Of a stretch of 64,000 nucleotides of DNA, positions 11,149 through 25,800 are shown piece after piece. The translations under genes and the position numbers were made by a program. The first letter of the stretch is position 1. Each line of letters starts with the position of its first letter. Source of the DNA: Litoditis marina. Its lineage: Eukaryota; Nematoda; Chromadorea; Rhabditida; Rhabditidae. The notes under the pieces were generated by a model. The model did no database searches. It saw only the letters and a program-made list of their open reading frames with translations, and was not told the DNA's origin. The stretch is from the NCBI GenBank assembly GCA_964036275.1, contig OZ038439.1, forward strand, positions 4,239,142 to 4,303,141. Reading direction: 5' to 3'.

Positions 11149-13250
11149 TCAAAGACAAAGTCCCAGTTTGCCATCGCATCCATTTGAGCACTTTGAGCAT
11201 GGAAAACCAGCCTCGTACACATTTTGTCCATAGTAGTTGCCCCTGAAAATCAATAAGTATATTATTCGGTACAAACGCTTTCAAAATGCTACTGAGATTG
11301 TACTCATACTATTCAGGTTTTCAGATACCTGACTCTTGGCATAAGCGTGTCGCGAATGAGTGCACGAAACAAAAGATGCAGGATAAAGGTGAATATCCTG
11401 TTTCATTAGCTAGATATAATTATAGGTTATTATAATTTTGTGACATGTATGATGAACACCACCTTGTAAAGCAGCTACGTGACTAAATAACTATGATACA
11501 TGGAATAGGAATACTTCGGACAATTTTCAAACAATCTTTTTTCTTAGTTTTTTATTATCGCTTTGTTCCGATTGAAGTTGTAACTCACGGTTTCTGATAG
11601 TTGCAGACGATGAATGTTCTGCTATTCGAACATTTTGAGACTCCGCATCCAAGTTTGTTCGAAGTAGCCCACGCCATCTTGAGCAAGTATACAACAATCA
11701 GAATTTGTTTATTTATTTGTTTTTATTGTAAGTGAAAACAAATTCACAGAATAATTCTATTTTTCTCTTAGACCGGACCACACATCAACTGCTCTAATTC
11801 TTTCGTATCTCGGTCTTCAGGGCCTATAGAACATTTCACGTAATTGTAACTCTTTAGGGTGTATTTCAAATTTTCTCGAATGTATTGAATGCAGTCGTTT
11901 CTGCTAAAACTTGGGAAGAATCTAACCAATATCGTATCATATACTGTAGGGGATCGCGTATGATTGAAACGAAGTTTACTAACCTGAGTCGCGTGTCCCG
12001 CTTTGTTCAGTTCCTTCCCAGTGAAACGGAGTCCCTCTTTCCAATACGGCATTTCATTGTCTCCCCAACCCTTGGCTGCACCCGCGATCTGGATGAATTG
12101 GAAATTACAAGTAATAAACATCAATTCACGTGAAATGTGTGAAATTGGTTACCTTATATGCTTATAGGTTGTGTTATAGTGTTATAGGCTTATGGGTTAT
12201 AGAAGTTTATAGGTTGAACTGCTAAGGTGAGCTCTTGTCATGTTTTACTCTCTAAAAACTATCGAGTCCTTCAGTATTGATTTTTTCATAGGTTGAACTA
12301 TTGATTTTCTTACATGTCCACTTCCTCCCCAAGCCATGTAGATATTCTCTCCCATTCCTCTATTACTCGAATGTTGGAAGACACATTTATCCGAATGTTG
12401 CTGGGCGGTTCTGGCCAATGAGGAATCCCACGTCTGGAATCCGAAGTTTTAAGTGAACATTCTACTTGTAAGTTTGTTATTAACTAAACTGACGCAACTT
12501 CAGTAGTTTTTAGGTATGTTAGGGGCAATGATGTTTTGTTCCATAAGCTCTAAAGCAAGTGTTTGTTATATATATTATACATTATACATATAATTGGAAA
12601 GTTAGAAAAGAAAAGATTGCTTATTTAGTTGTAGTGAAAATTTTGAAATTAATCAGCTGACCATTTTCATGATATTCGCTCCATGCGGCATTCCGAGTTG
12701 ACCTTTGGCCAGACGAGAACGAAAATCATTATGCAGCTGAAAAGTTTCTCTGTTATTTTAATCGTTCTCCAAGTTGTTTATTTTCTCATAACGTTCAGAA
12801 TCGACGAACGAGATACGCAGAAAATTCCAACATGCGTATTGAGAAAACATCCGTATTCTAGTGTTTTGAGATAATGAAATGAATCTAAGTTGATCTGTTT
12901 CACTAAATCGCCCAGTTCATTCCAAAGTCAGAAACACTCCTTGTGATGGGGAATTCTAACCAAAAGCGAAAAAAATTCTTTCTTTGACATTATTTATGTA
13001 ACCCGGAGACATTTATGCAATCCGGAGAGTCATTTGCACAGTTACGTGTTAAACACAAAACAAATCAGAACCGTGTAATAAAAAGTACACGATTCCTCCA
13101 TTAGAATGCTCGGTTTACGTAACTATTGAATTTACAACTAGTATACTGTAGGAGTCTCAGAAACGAGTTGACTACACCAACCTCAAGGAAATCCGCAATT
13201 GATTGAGAGTCCAGGGCGGCCGCATATGAAACACAGACTGAAAACTTCAT
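11149..13250 (-). CDS. SCP/CAP (scl-like) secreted protein
   Basis: It encodes a cysteine-rich secreted CAP-domain protein (SCP/TAPS, pathogenesis-related 1 superfamily). Exons in transcription order: 13182-13250, 12662-12736, 12314-12433, 11984-12088, 11589-11677 and 11149-11242, stopping with TGA. All junction phases agree and give about 183 residues. Family marks: HNDFRSRLAKG near the N-terminus, TWDSSLARTAQQHSDKC, HSSNRGMGENIYMAWG, KAGHATQ then MAWATSNKLGCG, FIVCNYQKPGNYYGQ, and a C-terminal PCSKCSNGC. The N-terminus MKFSVCVSYAAA is a short, weak signal peptide, so another first exon is possible. Role: extracellular; CAP proteins in nematodes are linked to immunity, secretion and parasitism, but no specific function can be given. 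A truncated copy lies at 41.7-43.1 kb. Confidence 0.82.
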
Positions 13251-14403
13251 ACTTGCTTGCGATAATAAAATCTACATAAGACTAGTAAAATAAAGGGTTT
13301 ATAGAAAAGTTAAGTTTTACTCTTGCACTCTCTAAACTATTTCGCTGTCGCAAAAATCAACTGTTCAACTGTGAGAGAAACGAGTGAAGCGATTTTTTTG
13401 CTCGATGTCTTAGTTGGAACCAATCTACATGAACTGAATACACTCAATCTTACAATCTTGGAACTTCAATAAAGAGTTTTTTTAAGCTTGGAAAACTTGA
13501 CTTTTCAAGTTAGTCTTTCAGTGAATAAAGTTTGAATTTTCACCGGCGAGATAAACGTACCAATTAGGGTAGGCAGAAGTAGATTGAAATACATTTTGGG
13601 AAATGTGACAATACCATTCTGCACACAACTATTTATACCACAAAATAGCAATAAACAGTGCAGTTAAACCAACACATAAGCCTTGTTCGGATAGAAAAAA
13701 GTTATATATCCCAGCTATGCATACATCATTTTATGCGTTTCACTATCGAACATAAATCAAACATTTCGGATTGTTTGCAACTTGCAAAAAGTGATCATTT
13801 ATTAAAATTAGAACAACTCTTATCAATGTTTGTTTTTAAAAATTTAGCGAAAAAGATATGAAAGGGTTAAAAACCAGAGAGAAGAGATTCAGCTGATGAG
13901 AAGACAACAATGATCTCCGGTCTGGATTTCGTTGAAGAAAAAAGTTCAAGTTAAGTCATAATCGAAAAACGTGTCTGCAGACAGTAGATCACGCCATCCA
14001 CATCTCCACTAGGTTTCGAACCAGCCTAGAAAATACAAGATTAGAGATAATTCAGTATGCTTGTAACCTCAACGGTTCGTATTCGCTGTACAAGAAACGT
14101 AGTCATTTTGCACACAAAATCATTTAAGAAGAGATTGCTTTTTTACCTGCCTTTAAAATGACGATATTTGAGTTGGTTCCGGCTCGATGAGTTTGTCATA
14201 TCATTCACCTGATTTATCCAATTAATTTTAATTTCATCAAAGTATGCAGCTGAATTCCAAGTAACGTATTACATAAATTCTGTATTCTGAAAACTACTCA
14301 GAAGAGAAACTTTTCACCTGCTGAACACTTGATAACTACAGACATTCTGGTTCTCTAATTAGGGCTCGAACGAAGGTTGTCGTTGCTGTATACCAGAAAA
14401 TAT
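13251..14403. other. Intergenic spacer
   Basis: AT-rich DNA between the divergent CAP and srh A genes; it should hold the promoters of both. No repeat, RNA gene or convincing exon was recognised. Confidence 0.5.
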
Positions 14404-17400
14404 ATGGCCTCGTCTGATATATTACCAAGAAACCAATCGACCATCGAATGTGTCCCATTTTTGATCTATCACCCAGTCTATATTATTTCAATGCACACAT
14501 TGGCTGCTATTTCAACGACTCTTAATCTTTTTGTCGCTTTTGTCATCATTCGAAAATCGACTACGGCAATGACAGCTTATAAATGGTATCTTTTGACCTA
14601 CCATTTTTGGGTGTCTGTTCTGGATATTGTCCTCACATCAGGAATGGTGAGTTCAAGAACCATGGAGATTGTTCTTTATTTGTAGTAACGATACCGATAT
14701 TTATCTCATGAAATATGCAACGGTAAACAAAAATTTGAAAAGAAACGGCAGAGAAACCAAAAGTTCACTTCCATGCAGCATCTAGTCAGTCGAAAACACT
14801 GTTATGTACGTGTAACTACAAGTATTCAAATGATTATTGAATCTTCATCTTTCAGGTGAGTTTTCCCTCCACTTTGGGTGTAGCAGTTTTGTATGCTGGT
14901 GAACCATAGAAAGGCTCCTTTTCATTCGGGTCCATAAAAGCGTTCGGTTTCATAAAGTTTGGACTAACAGTTTGCCGAAAGTGTTCGGCTGTGTTTGTAG
15001 TTTGATATTTCTCGATTGTAGGATGGACACGCTTAGCCCGCTTAGTTGAATGAACTAACTACAACTGAAACTTTGTTTGGTCCTCCGCAATTTCTATGCT
15101 CCAGGTTCCCGTCATTTTCTTTCCCTTTATGTGTGTCTACCCAGCTGGGTTTCTTCATTACCTCGGAGTGCCAACATTTGACCTCGTCAATATTCTGTTC
15201 TATCTCATCGGAACCATGTTCTCTGGAATTGTGCTTTTGTTCTTTTTCCGATGGCAAGCAGTTCTAACTGAAGATCATACTATGAAAATGACAGACAAAA
15301 CAGTCAGGTGAGTGGTATGGGGCGCTTTTGAATAAGCAGGTGCTGGTCGTGCGCTGATGTGTTTGAAGTTTGATCTCGCTTGTTTTTGTCGTCATTTGTC
15401 GAGAATGGTGTGTGAGCTTTGTTTCAAACATATTTTTTTCTCTCTGTTTGGCACTTTAGGGCCCAAACCAAACTTTTACGATTTTTTTCTTCAAAAATAT
15501 GCACAAAGATTAATGTTCGATTTCAGGATTTTTTACGGTTTGGTGTATCTGTTGATAGTGGGTCCAATTGTCTTTTTCGGCTTCTTCAAGTATAAGGATC
15601 AGGAACCCTTGAAGCATAGATATATGGTAATCACAGTTCCTTCACAGTTCCTGACAGCCATCTAGATCAATTTTAGAGTTAGACATGGCAGAATTGCAAC
15701 TGAATGCTGCCGACAAGTGCTCCATATACCTTGCGACCGACCTCGAGCGGCTAACCACCGTTCAAATTGAAAACACAGCAAGGTCGAGTGAGAGACGTCT
15801 GATTGATTTATTTATTTACATGCAAGCATGTGATATACAAGAGGAGAAAATAATTATGGGGTTGCCTCGCAAGAAGCGAACCCTACGGTGAACTGTTGCA
15901 TATGAGTTGTATGTGTCTTACATATATATACAGTGCTGCCAAATTTATAAAATATCCGTCTTATGTTAAAAGCGAACCGGGCCCAAAACTTTGGTAGCGC
16001 GGTCGTTGACCACTACGGTGGGGCGCATATCTAGCTTCTTACACAGCACGAAATGAGGTATACAGTATACCTCTACTTGTCGTTGAGTGTCAGCTATGTC
16101 ATTGGCTTCCGACAACGATAAGCTGTTCTCATTGCAGCTCTACGAATGCGGCCCTCAATTTCTCGAAATAGATGGTTTGCTCATCTTTGACCCGATTACG
16201 CAGGCAAAAGTCATACCCGTCTATGTTATTCAAATCCTAATTGGTTAGTTGTGAGAGATTTATTGCCAAATAAGATCAATCCATTTTTAAAAACCGTTGT
16301 GGGCAGCGTATGGTCAGTTCGGTAAGGGGCGGGTTTTGCGAGCAGCCAGCTTGTCTGCGTATCTTTGATCGACACACACTATCGCCTGGTAACAAGTAAT
16401 CGACAACCGCTCGCCCTCCATTGTTAACTATGACAAAACGCGCGGAAACTAGCAGTGGAAAATGTGATACCAAAGCTTGCTATTATGAACTCCAAACTAA
16501 GTACCTACCTAAGTCCCATTCTCCAAAAACTAAACTTCTTCATCTTTCAACGAAAGCTGAGAAAACATATGCAAAAACAATTTTTCACAATTTTTCATTT
16601 ATTGAATCAAAATTCAATTTTACCAACTCCGAACAGCACTTTTGACTCAGAACCGTCCCCCCTTCATGTTTTCCTCTTACTACTCCAGGTTTGGTCTAAG
16701 AATCGATTGAGCCCTTTGCGGTCTTTTTCGGGAAAATGGAGACTGTAGAACAACTGGGTAAACATGCGCGAAACACATGAACTACTCCTCAAAGTGATAG
16801 TGAAAGTGTTTCCTTGTTTAGGATCAGTGGTTGTATTCTCCTTTCTGTTTCACACCTTTCACATCCTCAACAGCAAATCCTGCCATTTGTCGGCGGCAAC
16901 TTCAAAGTTGCAAAAGAAATTTGTTTTTGCTTTGCTGTACAATGTGAGTTCTTGAATTTGTTATATCTTAATTTTTACGGTTTCCTCAATGTCGCTTTTC
17001 ATGGTCTGTTCAAGTAATGTACGGTTGAATACCAAGATACAAACTGATACAAACTGCAAAGTTGTAGAATAGTTTGAAAAACGAATATTGACACTTTCTG
17101 TGTTTTTCGACAAAAAGTTTTTTTTTCATTTGTATACAAACCGTTCAGTAATGGGCAGAGACTTTTGTTGCTTGTATTGGTCTAATCAGGTCTGTTTGTA
17201 GTCTGATCTCATCGATTTCCGCATAAATCCAACCAAGTCAATAAATTATCGAACAAAACGTATTTCAGACTACAATTCCCATGTCGGTGCTAATTTTCCC
17301 CGCTTTCTCTGTATTTTCGCTTGTGATGCATGAAATTTTCGGAGTGCAGAGTGAGTCAGACGAATTCGGTTTCCATGGATGAATAAAATCCCATTTTCGA

Positions 17401-18171
17401 TTCTTGAAATGAAATATTGTAATCATTTTTCGATGACCCGCTTTAGATTTATGTCTTCGATAAGTTTTCTGCCAAAACTGAAATCAAATTTGTAGACAAA
17501 ATAACTCTTTATTTCCAGGTGTGGGCAACTTTTGTGTGTTTCTCTTCTCGTCTCATCGAACCTGCAGTTCTCTTTGTATTCTCTGGGTCAATAGTCCGTA
17601 TAGACAATACATCCTTTCACTTTTCACCAAAGGTAGGCGATGAGAATAAACATTCTTATTTCATACAAAAACTGCAGTTTTTGTATGGAATATGTACTTC
17701 AGACAGAGACAGTAATTCCTAACAAATTAAGAGAGTTTCACCTCACTGATCACAATACAAGCCCTGATTTTCTCTCGAATGATTTCAGGTCGTGTGAAGC
17801 TGTTGTGGCGTCAAAAAAGCGTTAGGAATTGAAAAATCTTCTTCGAAGAACGACTTTTCTCTAAGAGGCTGTCTGTTACATCTAACGCTAACCACTGAGC
17901 ACTTCATGTGGATTACTTCGAGAAAATGTGCTTCTTGATACCTTGATTTCTATAACTAGAGGAACCGAATGATTTTTCTCCTTCATGTGAATTTTTCACT
18001 AAACAGTCAACTCCAGAAGGCGTCAGTGTATTTTGCTAGTGAATTGTACACTATTAAACAAGTAGTAGTCTTATTTCAGACCCTCCTGGTTTGAGTTCTG
18101 CCGTTTCAAATGTGAACACTTCAACGGTTGTGCAGAGTATGCAGTCGTCTATGAGACAAAGTACATGCTGA
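14404..18171 (+). CDS. srh-type seven-transmembrane chemoreceptor A
   Basis: It is a nematode serpentine receptor of the Str superfamily, closest to class H: YKWYLLTYHFWVSVLD, then VPVIFFPFMCVYPAGFLHYL, a YKDQEPL motif after TM5, and NSPYR after TM7. Such receptors sit in sensory cilia membranes and bind odorants through G proteins. Exons: 14404-14646, 15105-15307, 15527-15626, 16138-16243, 16822-16943, 17269-17350, 17519-17632 and 18080-18171. Phases agree throughout and give 353 residues, normal for the family. I start at ATG 14404, because the frame upstream opens only with TTG. The last exon was chosen because its Ser/Thr-rich tail (NTSTVVQSMQSS) resembles gene B. Exons 2-7 have the same lengths as in B and D. 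Class I (sri) is the nearest alternative. Confidence 0.83.
15935..16100 (-). repeat. Degenerate copy of the tRNA-derived SINE
   Basis: It lies in the intron between exons 3 and 4 of srh A. It keeps the order of the 2.5 kb repeat (AAATTTATAA, a degenerate tRNA-like part, GAGGTATACAGTATACC), but the boxes are badly eroded. Confidence 0.4.
16285..16430 (+). repeat. Dispersed repeat, copy 1
   Basis: It shares an ordered set of blocks with 27940-28090: GTGGGCAGCGTA against GTGGACAGCGTA, then GGCG, GTCTGCGTA, TTTGATC, ACACAC and CGACAACCGCTCGCCC. Weaker pieces occur at about 9560-9630 and 63470-63545. It lies in an srh A intron. Nature unknown; probably a non-autonomous transposon. Confidence 0.5.
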
Positions 18172-19837
18172 GGCGGTAAGCACAAGTATCCTGACGCCCG
18201 GATATAGTACTGCGCCTCTCTTCTTTAGTAGGGGTGTCTCAGTGAGATATATGAAGAACGAGATAGTACATGCTTGAAGAGACGCAGTAACGAACCCTGA
18301 GGGTTTACTGCAACAGCCTCGGATTGAAAACACAAAACACATGATACACAATTCTAATGAATCCCTCTAGTTTGTCATTCTGTCGGAAATAAACTGTTGT
18401 ATTCAAGTTAACTTTCTATGTTGCTTGTATAACAGTGCAATCTGGGAACGCCGATAAAAGAATTTAGTAAATTTGAAAAGTGAGTTCTTATCAACTTTCA
18501 CAACCAGAGTGTGTTATGTAAGTCATTTTATCAGGTTTGTTCTACGATTTAAACACACATGATAATGTTCAATAGATCTAAGAGACCCGGAGAAATAACT
18601 ATAACATACATAACTAGATTTCTCTCTGAGCGACGCCTTCATGTACACTGATACTCAATCATACACATAGCTGCTTTTGCCAGAAATATCGCAATATTTA
18701 TATTTATCTACACACAATTGTATTTCTTGTCCCCGTTCAATGTTCTTCTGCAAATGATAATTATTCATCACTGGTGTGACCATTCACACTATGAAATAAA
18801 CAAGCACACAACAAAGTCGAATATCAGCCTCGAAATAATACACAAAAATTTCATATGCTGTTCTCCAAAGTTGACCTATTGGATTTTCTTTTCCCTCTCA
18901 TATTTTCAGCATTAGTGCTAGATTACTTCCGCTAACGCGCTCAATCTACTGTTGACAAGATAAGTTTATGAATATTATCTCCCTAAGCAGTAATGAACAC
19001 TTCATACAAAGTTATCCAATTGTCCCACTCGATTACATAATATGGAGGCACTTTTAACACGACAATTTGAGGTTAGAATCTGAAATACACTATTGTATGT
19101 TTGTAAATCGTTCATGCTTACTTCGTGTACCAATCATGATAGGCGTTTTGCAGCTGCTTGTTTATAATGACGAGAGAATTGCTTCCACTCTGAAGAATTT
19201 TCTATGATTTTCCATGTCACCTCATTTATATTCTATTCATTCCAATTCTATGAAATATGCAGCTCAATCCCAAGAAACGTTACGCGGGATTTCTGTATTC
19301 TGAAAAATAATTAAAACACCATAGTTCCACCTGCTGAGCCCTTGATGAACAAATAGAGTGTCATTTCTTGATTTGTGCTTGAGCAACAAATATCGTACGC
19401 CGCCAGTTGGCCTCAACCTCATACATCTATAATAATTATCATTTCTACGTCAAGTCAGCAGTAGAGAGCAGTGTCTGCGTCTCCGATACAATGTGCTCTT
19501 CAAGCTATCTCTAACCACACTGATTGTGTTTGGTTGAACTCTCTTGTGTTATAATCAATACTACAACACAATAGCTCATTACGGGATCAAAACCGGTACA
19601 ATTCGTCGCAAATATTTTCTTTCCATGTGTGCATCTCTTCTCTGGCGGTCTTCGTTCAGTTTCTTCCATTAGCTTTCGAAATAGTCTCTGCATCTTTATT
19701 TCGGGCGAAAAGTTGTTGCATCAAAAAACCAATCCCACATGAAAAATCATACAGAGAGATAAATTTATGTGTCTCAATCCCACAAAGAAAAACATTGACT
19801 TAATACATTGCTGAAATTACAGCTTTACCAAAAAGAG
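18172..19837. other. Intergenic spacer between srh A and srh B
   Basis: AT-rich sequence with only short unsupported ORFs. The promoter of srh B should lie near its right end. No repeat seen elsewhere in the window was recognised here. Confidence 0.5.
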
Positions 19838-22800
19838 ATGGATGTCGTTGATCTACAACCCCAATCGATAATCGAATGTGTCCCATTTGAGATACACCCC
19901 TCATTCTACATAACTTCAATGCACGTACTAGTCGCTATTTCAACTCCTCTGAACATTTTTGTTGCTTTCGTTATTGTCCGAAAATCGACGACAGCAATGT
20001 CCGCCTATAAATGGTATCTTTTGACCTACCATTTCTGGGTTTCCGTTCTGGATATCATCCTTTCATCAGGAACGGTCAGTTCATGTTTCACGTGGATCAA
20101 TTATCAACCTATCATACACGCCATCATTTTGATATTTGTAATGATAAACTACACGTTCACGGTCGTTTTTCACGTCTGACGCCTGGGAGGAGCTTGAGTC
20201 CCAAATATTGTTTCGAGTTGCTTCGCCTTCCCCTCAAATGTTGTAAGACTGGAAAAGAGAGAAGATTTACTTTTCTTCTCTTTCTCTAATCTACTGTTCG
20301 TAGTTCGTATCTCTGTTGTGTTGACTGAACTGGACGGTGTTTTATACCTCATTTCCGCTCAGATCCCCATCGTTTATTTTCCGTTCATGTTAATTGACAT
20401 GGCTGGATTTCTCCATTATCTCGGAGTGCCAACTCACAAACTGATCAACATCATTTTCTACTTTATCGGGACCGTTTTCTCGGGAATCGTGCTGTTGTTC
20501 TTCTTCCGATGGCAGGCTGTTCTCCCAGTAGATCACAGCATGAAAATGGGATACATAGCAGTGAGGTGAGTGTTGTTCTGCGACAACAAACATACTTATT
20601 AGTATGAATGTTTCTTCATACTTTTTAAGTCTGTGAGATCGAGTAGAGTATGGTTATAGTGGGTGCCAAATTTATAAACTTTTCTCTCTCGCCGGAATTG
20701 AACCTGTGGGCAGAATATTCGTAGCAGGTCGCTAACCACTGCGCTATTAATGCACATAACCGGCAAGCTTTGGAATCGGTGATATGTGTGCGTACACAGC
20801 TGAAAGTGAGGTATACAGTAACCTTCCGCCTTTCCATTGGCGACGACTATATCGACAGTGTGTACTGTTCGTATCGCACAATCAATAATCACCATGTGTC
20901 TGCTACCGACAATAAGTATGAAGACGTCCGGAAAACACGCATCGTCCAAGTTAATCATTTGGTAGAACTGATAGTTATCAAGTGTATTTTTCTATAGATC
21001 TAAACTATAAATGGAAATCACTAGTCGTTTTCAGGATTTCCCACGCGGTGGTCTATTTTTTGATAGTCGGTCCACTTATAATCATCAGCTTTTTCACGTA
21101 CAAAGATCAAGAACCATTGAGGCAACAATTCATGGTGAGAAATAGGTGTTGTTAGGGTCCCTTCATACTCTTTTGTCTGCGACAGATACATCAAGCAAAG
21201 TATGCCGACAATAAAAGCACGAAGAAACCCTCACAAACAGAGAAATGAAGTGGTTAGGGCAAATTGGAAATATAGTAGTTTCTTGAAGACATTTTCACGC
21301 ATTTACAGATTTTAGTAGGGGGAAATCTACCACGTAACTGAGAATGCACATGGGTAAGTTATCAAACCTATAAGAAATAAGAAAAACCTCCACCTGATCA
21401 GAACGAAAATGACATACGCGCGCTGCGCAGATCAGTTTTCGATCACAACATTGCGAACTTTCGAAAAAGGATTTATGCGTCTCAAAAACTCCTGAACGGA
21501 TTTTTGAGATTTTGATAGAGAGAGAGAGAGATAGAGGAGGAAAGGCGCTATCATTGAGCGATATTCAATGTGCGATTAGTGATCTACAGTTATTCTAAAA
21601 ATCGTCTCGCGAAAATGGCTCCCGACAGCGACCGCGTGGCGTGGCGGCCGCAAAATCGACGAGTTCAACCGATTCGTTTGAAATTTGGATTACAGTTATC
21701 AACATCAAAGTTATGTGTAAAGCTGAAATCTTGAACCAATCAGTGAACATCAAGCCGTTGTATGGCCCTGGAAACATTGCCCTTAGCTGCTTTGACAATT
21801 ACTTCTAGATGTGTGGAGTGTGCGCAGTGAGCGGTGGTTTCGATTTTTGGTAGTTTGAATAGATTAAAATGGATTGGAAAAGCAATTGTTTTAATCTGTA
21901 GAGATCCTGACTCCATGAAAAGGTATATTTTTGGTGTTTTTTTTTTATTTTTGTTTCAGATATGTTTTTGGTGTTTTTTTTTTTTGAAAAAAAAAACACC
22001 AAAAACATATCTGAAACAAAAATCAGCTCAAAATAAATTAACTGTCAGTCAACCGCACAGTCACGTGAGACATGTTAAACACAGCAGAACTCGGAAACGT
22101 GAAACGACAAAGTGCACACTCATGCTATTAGAACGCTAACTTTACATAAACATTCAATAAATTTTTAGTGTACTCTGTTCTGTTATTAGTTCTGAATCAA
22201 TGGTGTGAATCATAATAGGACGTTCCATTTAGTGTTTGTTTGCTGGAAGTTTTTTTTTGCTGGAAAACCGAGATGTTTTTGACCCATGAAAACTGCGAGA
22301 TTATATTTCATACAATTCAATCTCAGAAGCTAATCGTCTCTCACGTGACATCGTTCTTTTCATACAAATGAAATTCCTTTTCACAATGAAAAGTTTTTAC
22401 AATTCCAGATGTATGACTGTGCCCAACCACTTCTCAAAATAGAGGGTTTACACATTATTGATCCGGCGACAGAAGCAAAAATAGTTCCGATATATTTCGT
22501 TCAAATGTTGATTGGTAAGTTTCCGAGAAAATCTGAAATAGACTGGATCAATAAAGTGTACACTGAATCATTGAAAATCCAGTAGTTTTACAATCATAGA
22601 GTGTGTGTGCAGGTCAGAGAGACGGAAAAACACTTTGCCGGGCAGCGATCTCCTTGACATTCATGCTATCTGGCTTTTGTAGCTCGCTAATCGCACAATA
22701 ATGAGGCAGATGTTTTTGTGCGCTCAACGCGGAATGCAACACCTTCATCCAAACTTGTAAGACGACCAATTTCAAACTTTTCACAAAATCTGGCTTTTTC

Positions 22801-25800
22801 ACAGATATACAGCTTTTTCTGTGAAGTAAATAGAAAAATCGGGTTTCTCATGTTTTACGCGATTTTCTGTGAAATTGTACCCCATTCTAACAATATTGGC
22901 AGATTTCACGCCATCGGGCCAAATCTGGAAATATATAGAGAATTTCAATATGAAATATTCATTGTTCGAACCATAGAAATTTTCAATTGAAAATTTTACT
23001 ATAGATATTTTGAATGGGAAATATCCATAATAGATAATTCCGATTGAAATTTTCTATGGTAATCAGTGGGTTGCAGCAAAACGTGTAACCACCGGAATCT
23101 AACCTGCGACTTTGTGGTTATTAAGTGAGCACTCTACCACTGCGCCACGAGAGCACAAATCAGGGCAGACAACTGCGCATAGTTATACCGGGGAATTGAT
23201 GCCGCATTGACCGATATATGAAGCTTCCAATCTCTCCGAAGATATGTGTCACAATAGCGCAGCGTCTGACTACAAAACTGAGAGTCGCAGGTTCGAATCC
23301 TTTCATGGAATATTTTGTTCACATACTATGCTAATATAAACTATAAATATTTCGGATTGAAATTATTCATAGTTAAAGGTGAAACTACAGTTGTGAATAT
23401 TCATTCTGATTATGAAATATTCCAATTGAAAATATTCATAATGAAAATTTTGAATACAAATTATCCATAATTGAAAATTTAAATACGATTTTTCCATATG
23501 AGTTTCTCTTATTGATAATTTTAATTTCGATTCTCAATGAGTACCAACCACGCTGTCCTCATAGAAAATTTGAAGAAATGACTCGAATCGGGTTTTCCTC
23601 TTAAATTGTAGCCTCTATATTTGTTTCACAGAAAGTGTTGTATATCCGTGAAAAAGCCGAATTTTGTGAAAAGTTTGAATTTTGTCGTCTTATGTGAACT
23701 GATATCATTACCTGACAATTATTTTTCATCTACCAACTATCATGACTATACTCAGACCATTGGCTGTTAATTACAAATTCGCGTTCGGTCGAAACTGTAT
23801 TGCAACAAATCTAGAGATATATTGCGCCCCGAAAAGACGTCAGACAACGAGGGGAAAAATCAATGTCTATGACAGCCACGCTGTATAAACAGTTATTTAC
23901 TGTTTTGCAACGACGCTTGTTCTGAGTAAGAGTCGCTCTTGAAAGCAATTCTGTACGGTGTACTTTGCTCTCCCGCTGTGTTTGTAGTTTGATCGTGTTG
24001 CGAATTGGTCGTTACTCGGGAATTACGGAGTGTTCCAAGATCAATCTACAAAGGTAGTTTTGTCGATCCCTAGAAGTCTAGGGACATGTTGTATTTTTCA
24101 GGAACAACCGTGGTACTTTTCTTTCTGTTGCACACTCTCTATATACTGAACAGCAAAACTAGTCACTTGTCAACAGCAACACTGAAACTTCATAAGCAAT
24201 TTGTTCTGGCTTTGGTTTTGAATGTGGGTTCGCAAACTCATTCCGTTTAAAGGGACCGTACCTCTATAATGTGCAATGTAGGTGATTTTTGAAAAATGAA
24301 AAAAGTCATTCATGCTGTTTTGAGATGAGAGTTCATACCTAAAGTACAGAGGGTTCAGAAAACCACATTATTACGGAGCAAAACAGAAGCCAACATGATT
24401 TGGGTTACTGTAATACAGCAATCCTTAATCTATCACTACTTTGTAGTATTCATGATATTTACAAATCTTTCTCCACAGATTTCATATCGGTAATTTTGGC
24501 CATGTTTTGAATATGGTTTTGTAATTTTATGGACATTTTGAAAATTTTGTACGTAGGAGAACTCGGCGGTGTATGTACGTGCACGTGGTCGCGCCGCATT
24601 TTCGAGAACACGGAGCAAGACAGGAAGTTGACACCTATATGAATGGTTTTGGTTTTTTGATGTGAACAATATCGACTAATCAGCTCAAACCTCCAAATTA
24701 AAGAGGAACGGTCCCTTTAACCGATTCATTCACGGTTGCCGGAACTTTTGCTTTTTTTTCGGTTTGTATTAGACGAGGATAAAAAAACTGAAATTCTGAG
24801 AATGAACTGCGAGAATGTTAAATATGAACCATGCGTCAGTCATTGTAATTTTAAGATACTGCTACAACGGTTTGTTGTACGATCGCCACATGGTCCTAAT
24901 TGTTATTTTTGCTGTCTGTGCAGATATAACATCCCCTAGAAGAGGCATCTACGTTGTTTAGAATATTATTGACATCTATAGTTAAAAACAAGCAGAACTA
25001 AATATTTAGTGTAATATTTGCCTAACTCAGACTGCTATTCCTTTGTCTGCGCTGCTTTTTCCCGCCTTTGTTATTCTTTCTTTCGCGGTTCACGAAATTT
25101 ACGGATTGCAGAGTGAGTCAAACGCACTGAACTTATACTATCAACATTTCAAAAAATCCACGTAACAATGCGTGGACTAGTTGTTGAACTCGTGAAAAAG
25201 TGTTGAGAAAACTCAATTGAGTAAGAACTTCAGCAGTTTGGGTTTGGGTCAGGTTTTCACTTTTGACTAATGTTTGTGAAATTTTGTTAGTAATACTCAA
25301 AGACTCAAAGATTCGGTTAGATTCTCCACTCAGTGTAATAGCTATAGGCCCGATTTGGGCTGAAAAACCGAACCCATGATTGTCTGCCGCTCTACGGACA
25401 GTTGATTTATGTTATAGTTATATGAATCTGCACAGCAAAAGATCAACTCAATCTTCGTTTCGACCCTGAGTCAAGACGATTTTGGGTTTTTCTCAGAGGA
25501 TATTATGTCTATCAATATTCTGTGTACGAAAATGATTCTTAACAGTGAAAAAAAAGGATTAGGCGTAAAAAGGTGCTTTTCAGATTAAAATAAGAATAAC
25601 TTCTATTTCAGGTTTCGGAAATTTTTGTGTGTTTGTGTTTGCGTCTCACGGAGTATGCAGCTCTCTATGTATACTATTACTCAATGGTCCCTATAGACAA
25701 TACATACTTTCGCTTTTCAGGAAAGGTAGGGAATGAACATGAAACTCTTCCACAGTACCTTTTGATGAACCTCGGCATCTTGATACATTGTTGGTATTGG

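Noticed and set aside
17789..17832. Short alternative last exon of srh A
   Set aside because: The frame is open but ends after 14 residues. The exon at 18080 gives a tail similar to srh B.
23091..23312. Two tRNA genes in srh B intron 4
   Set aside because: Stems are poor and both lie within a terminal-inverted-repeat element.
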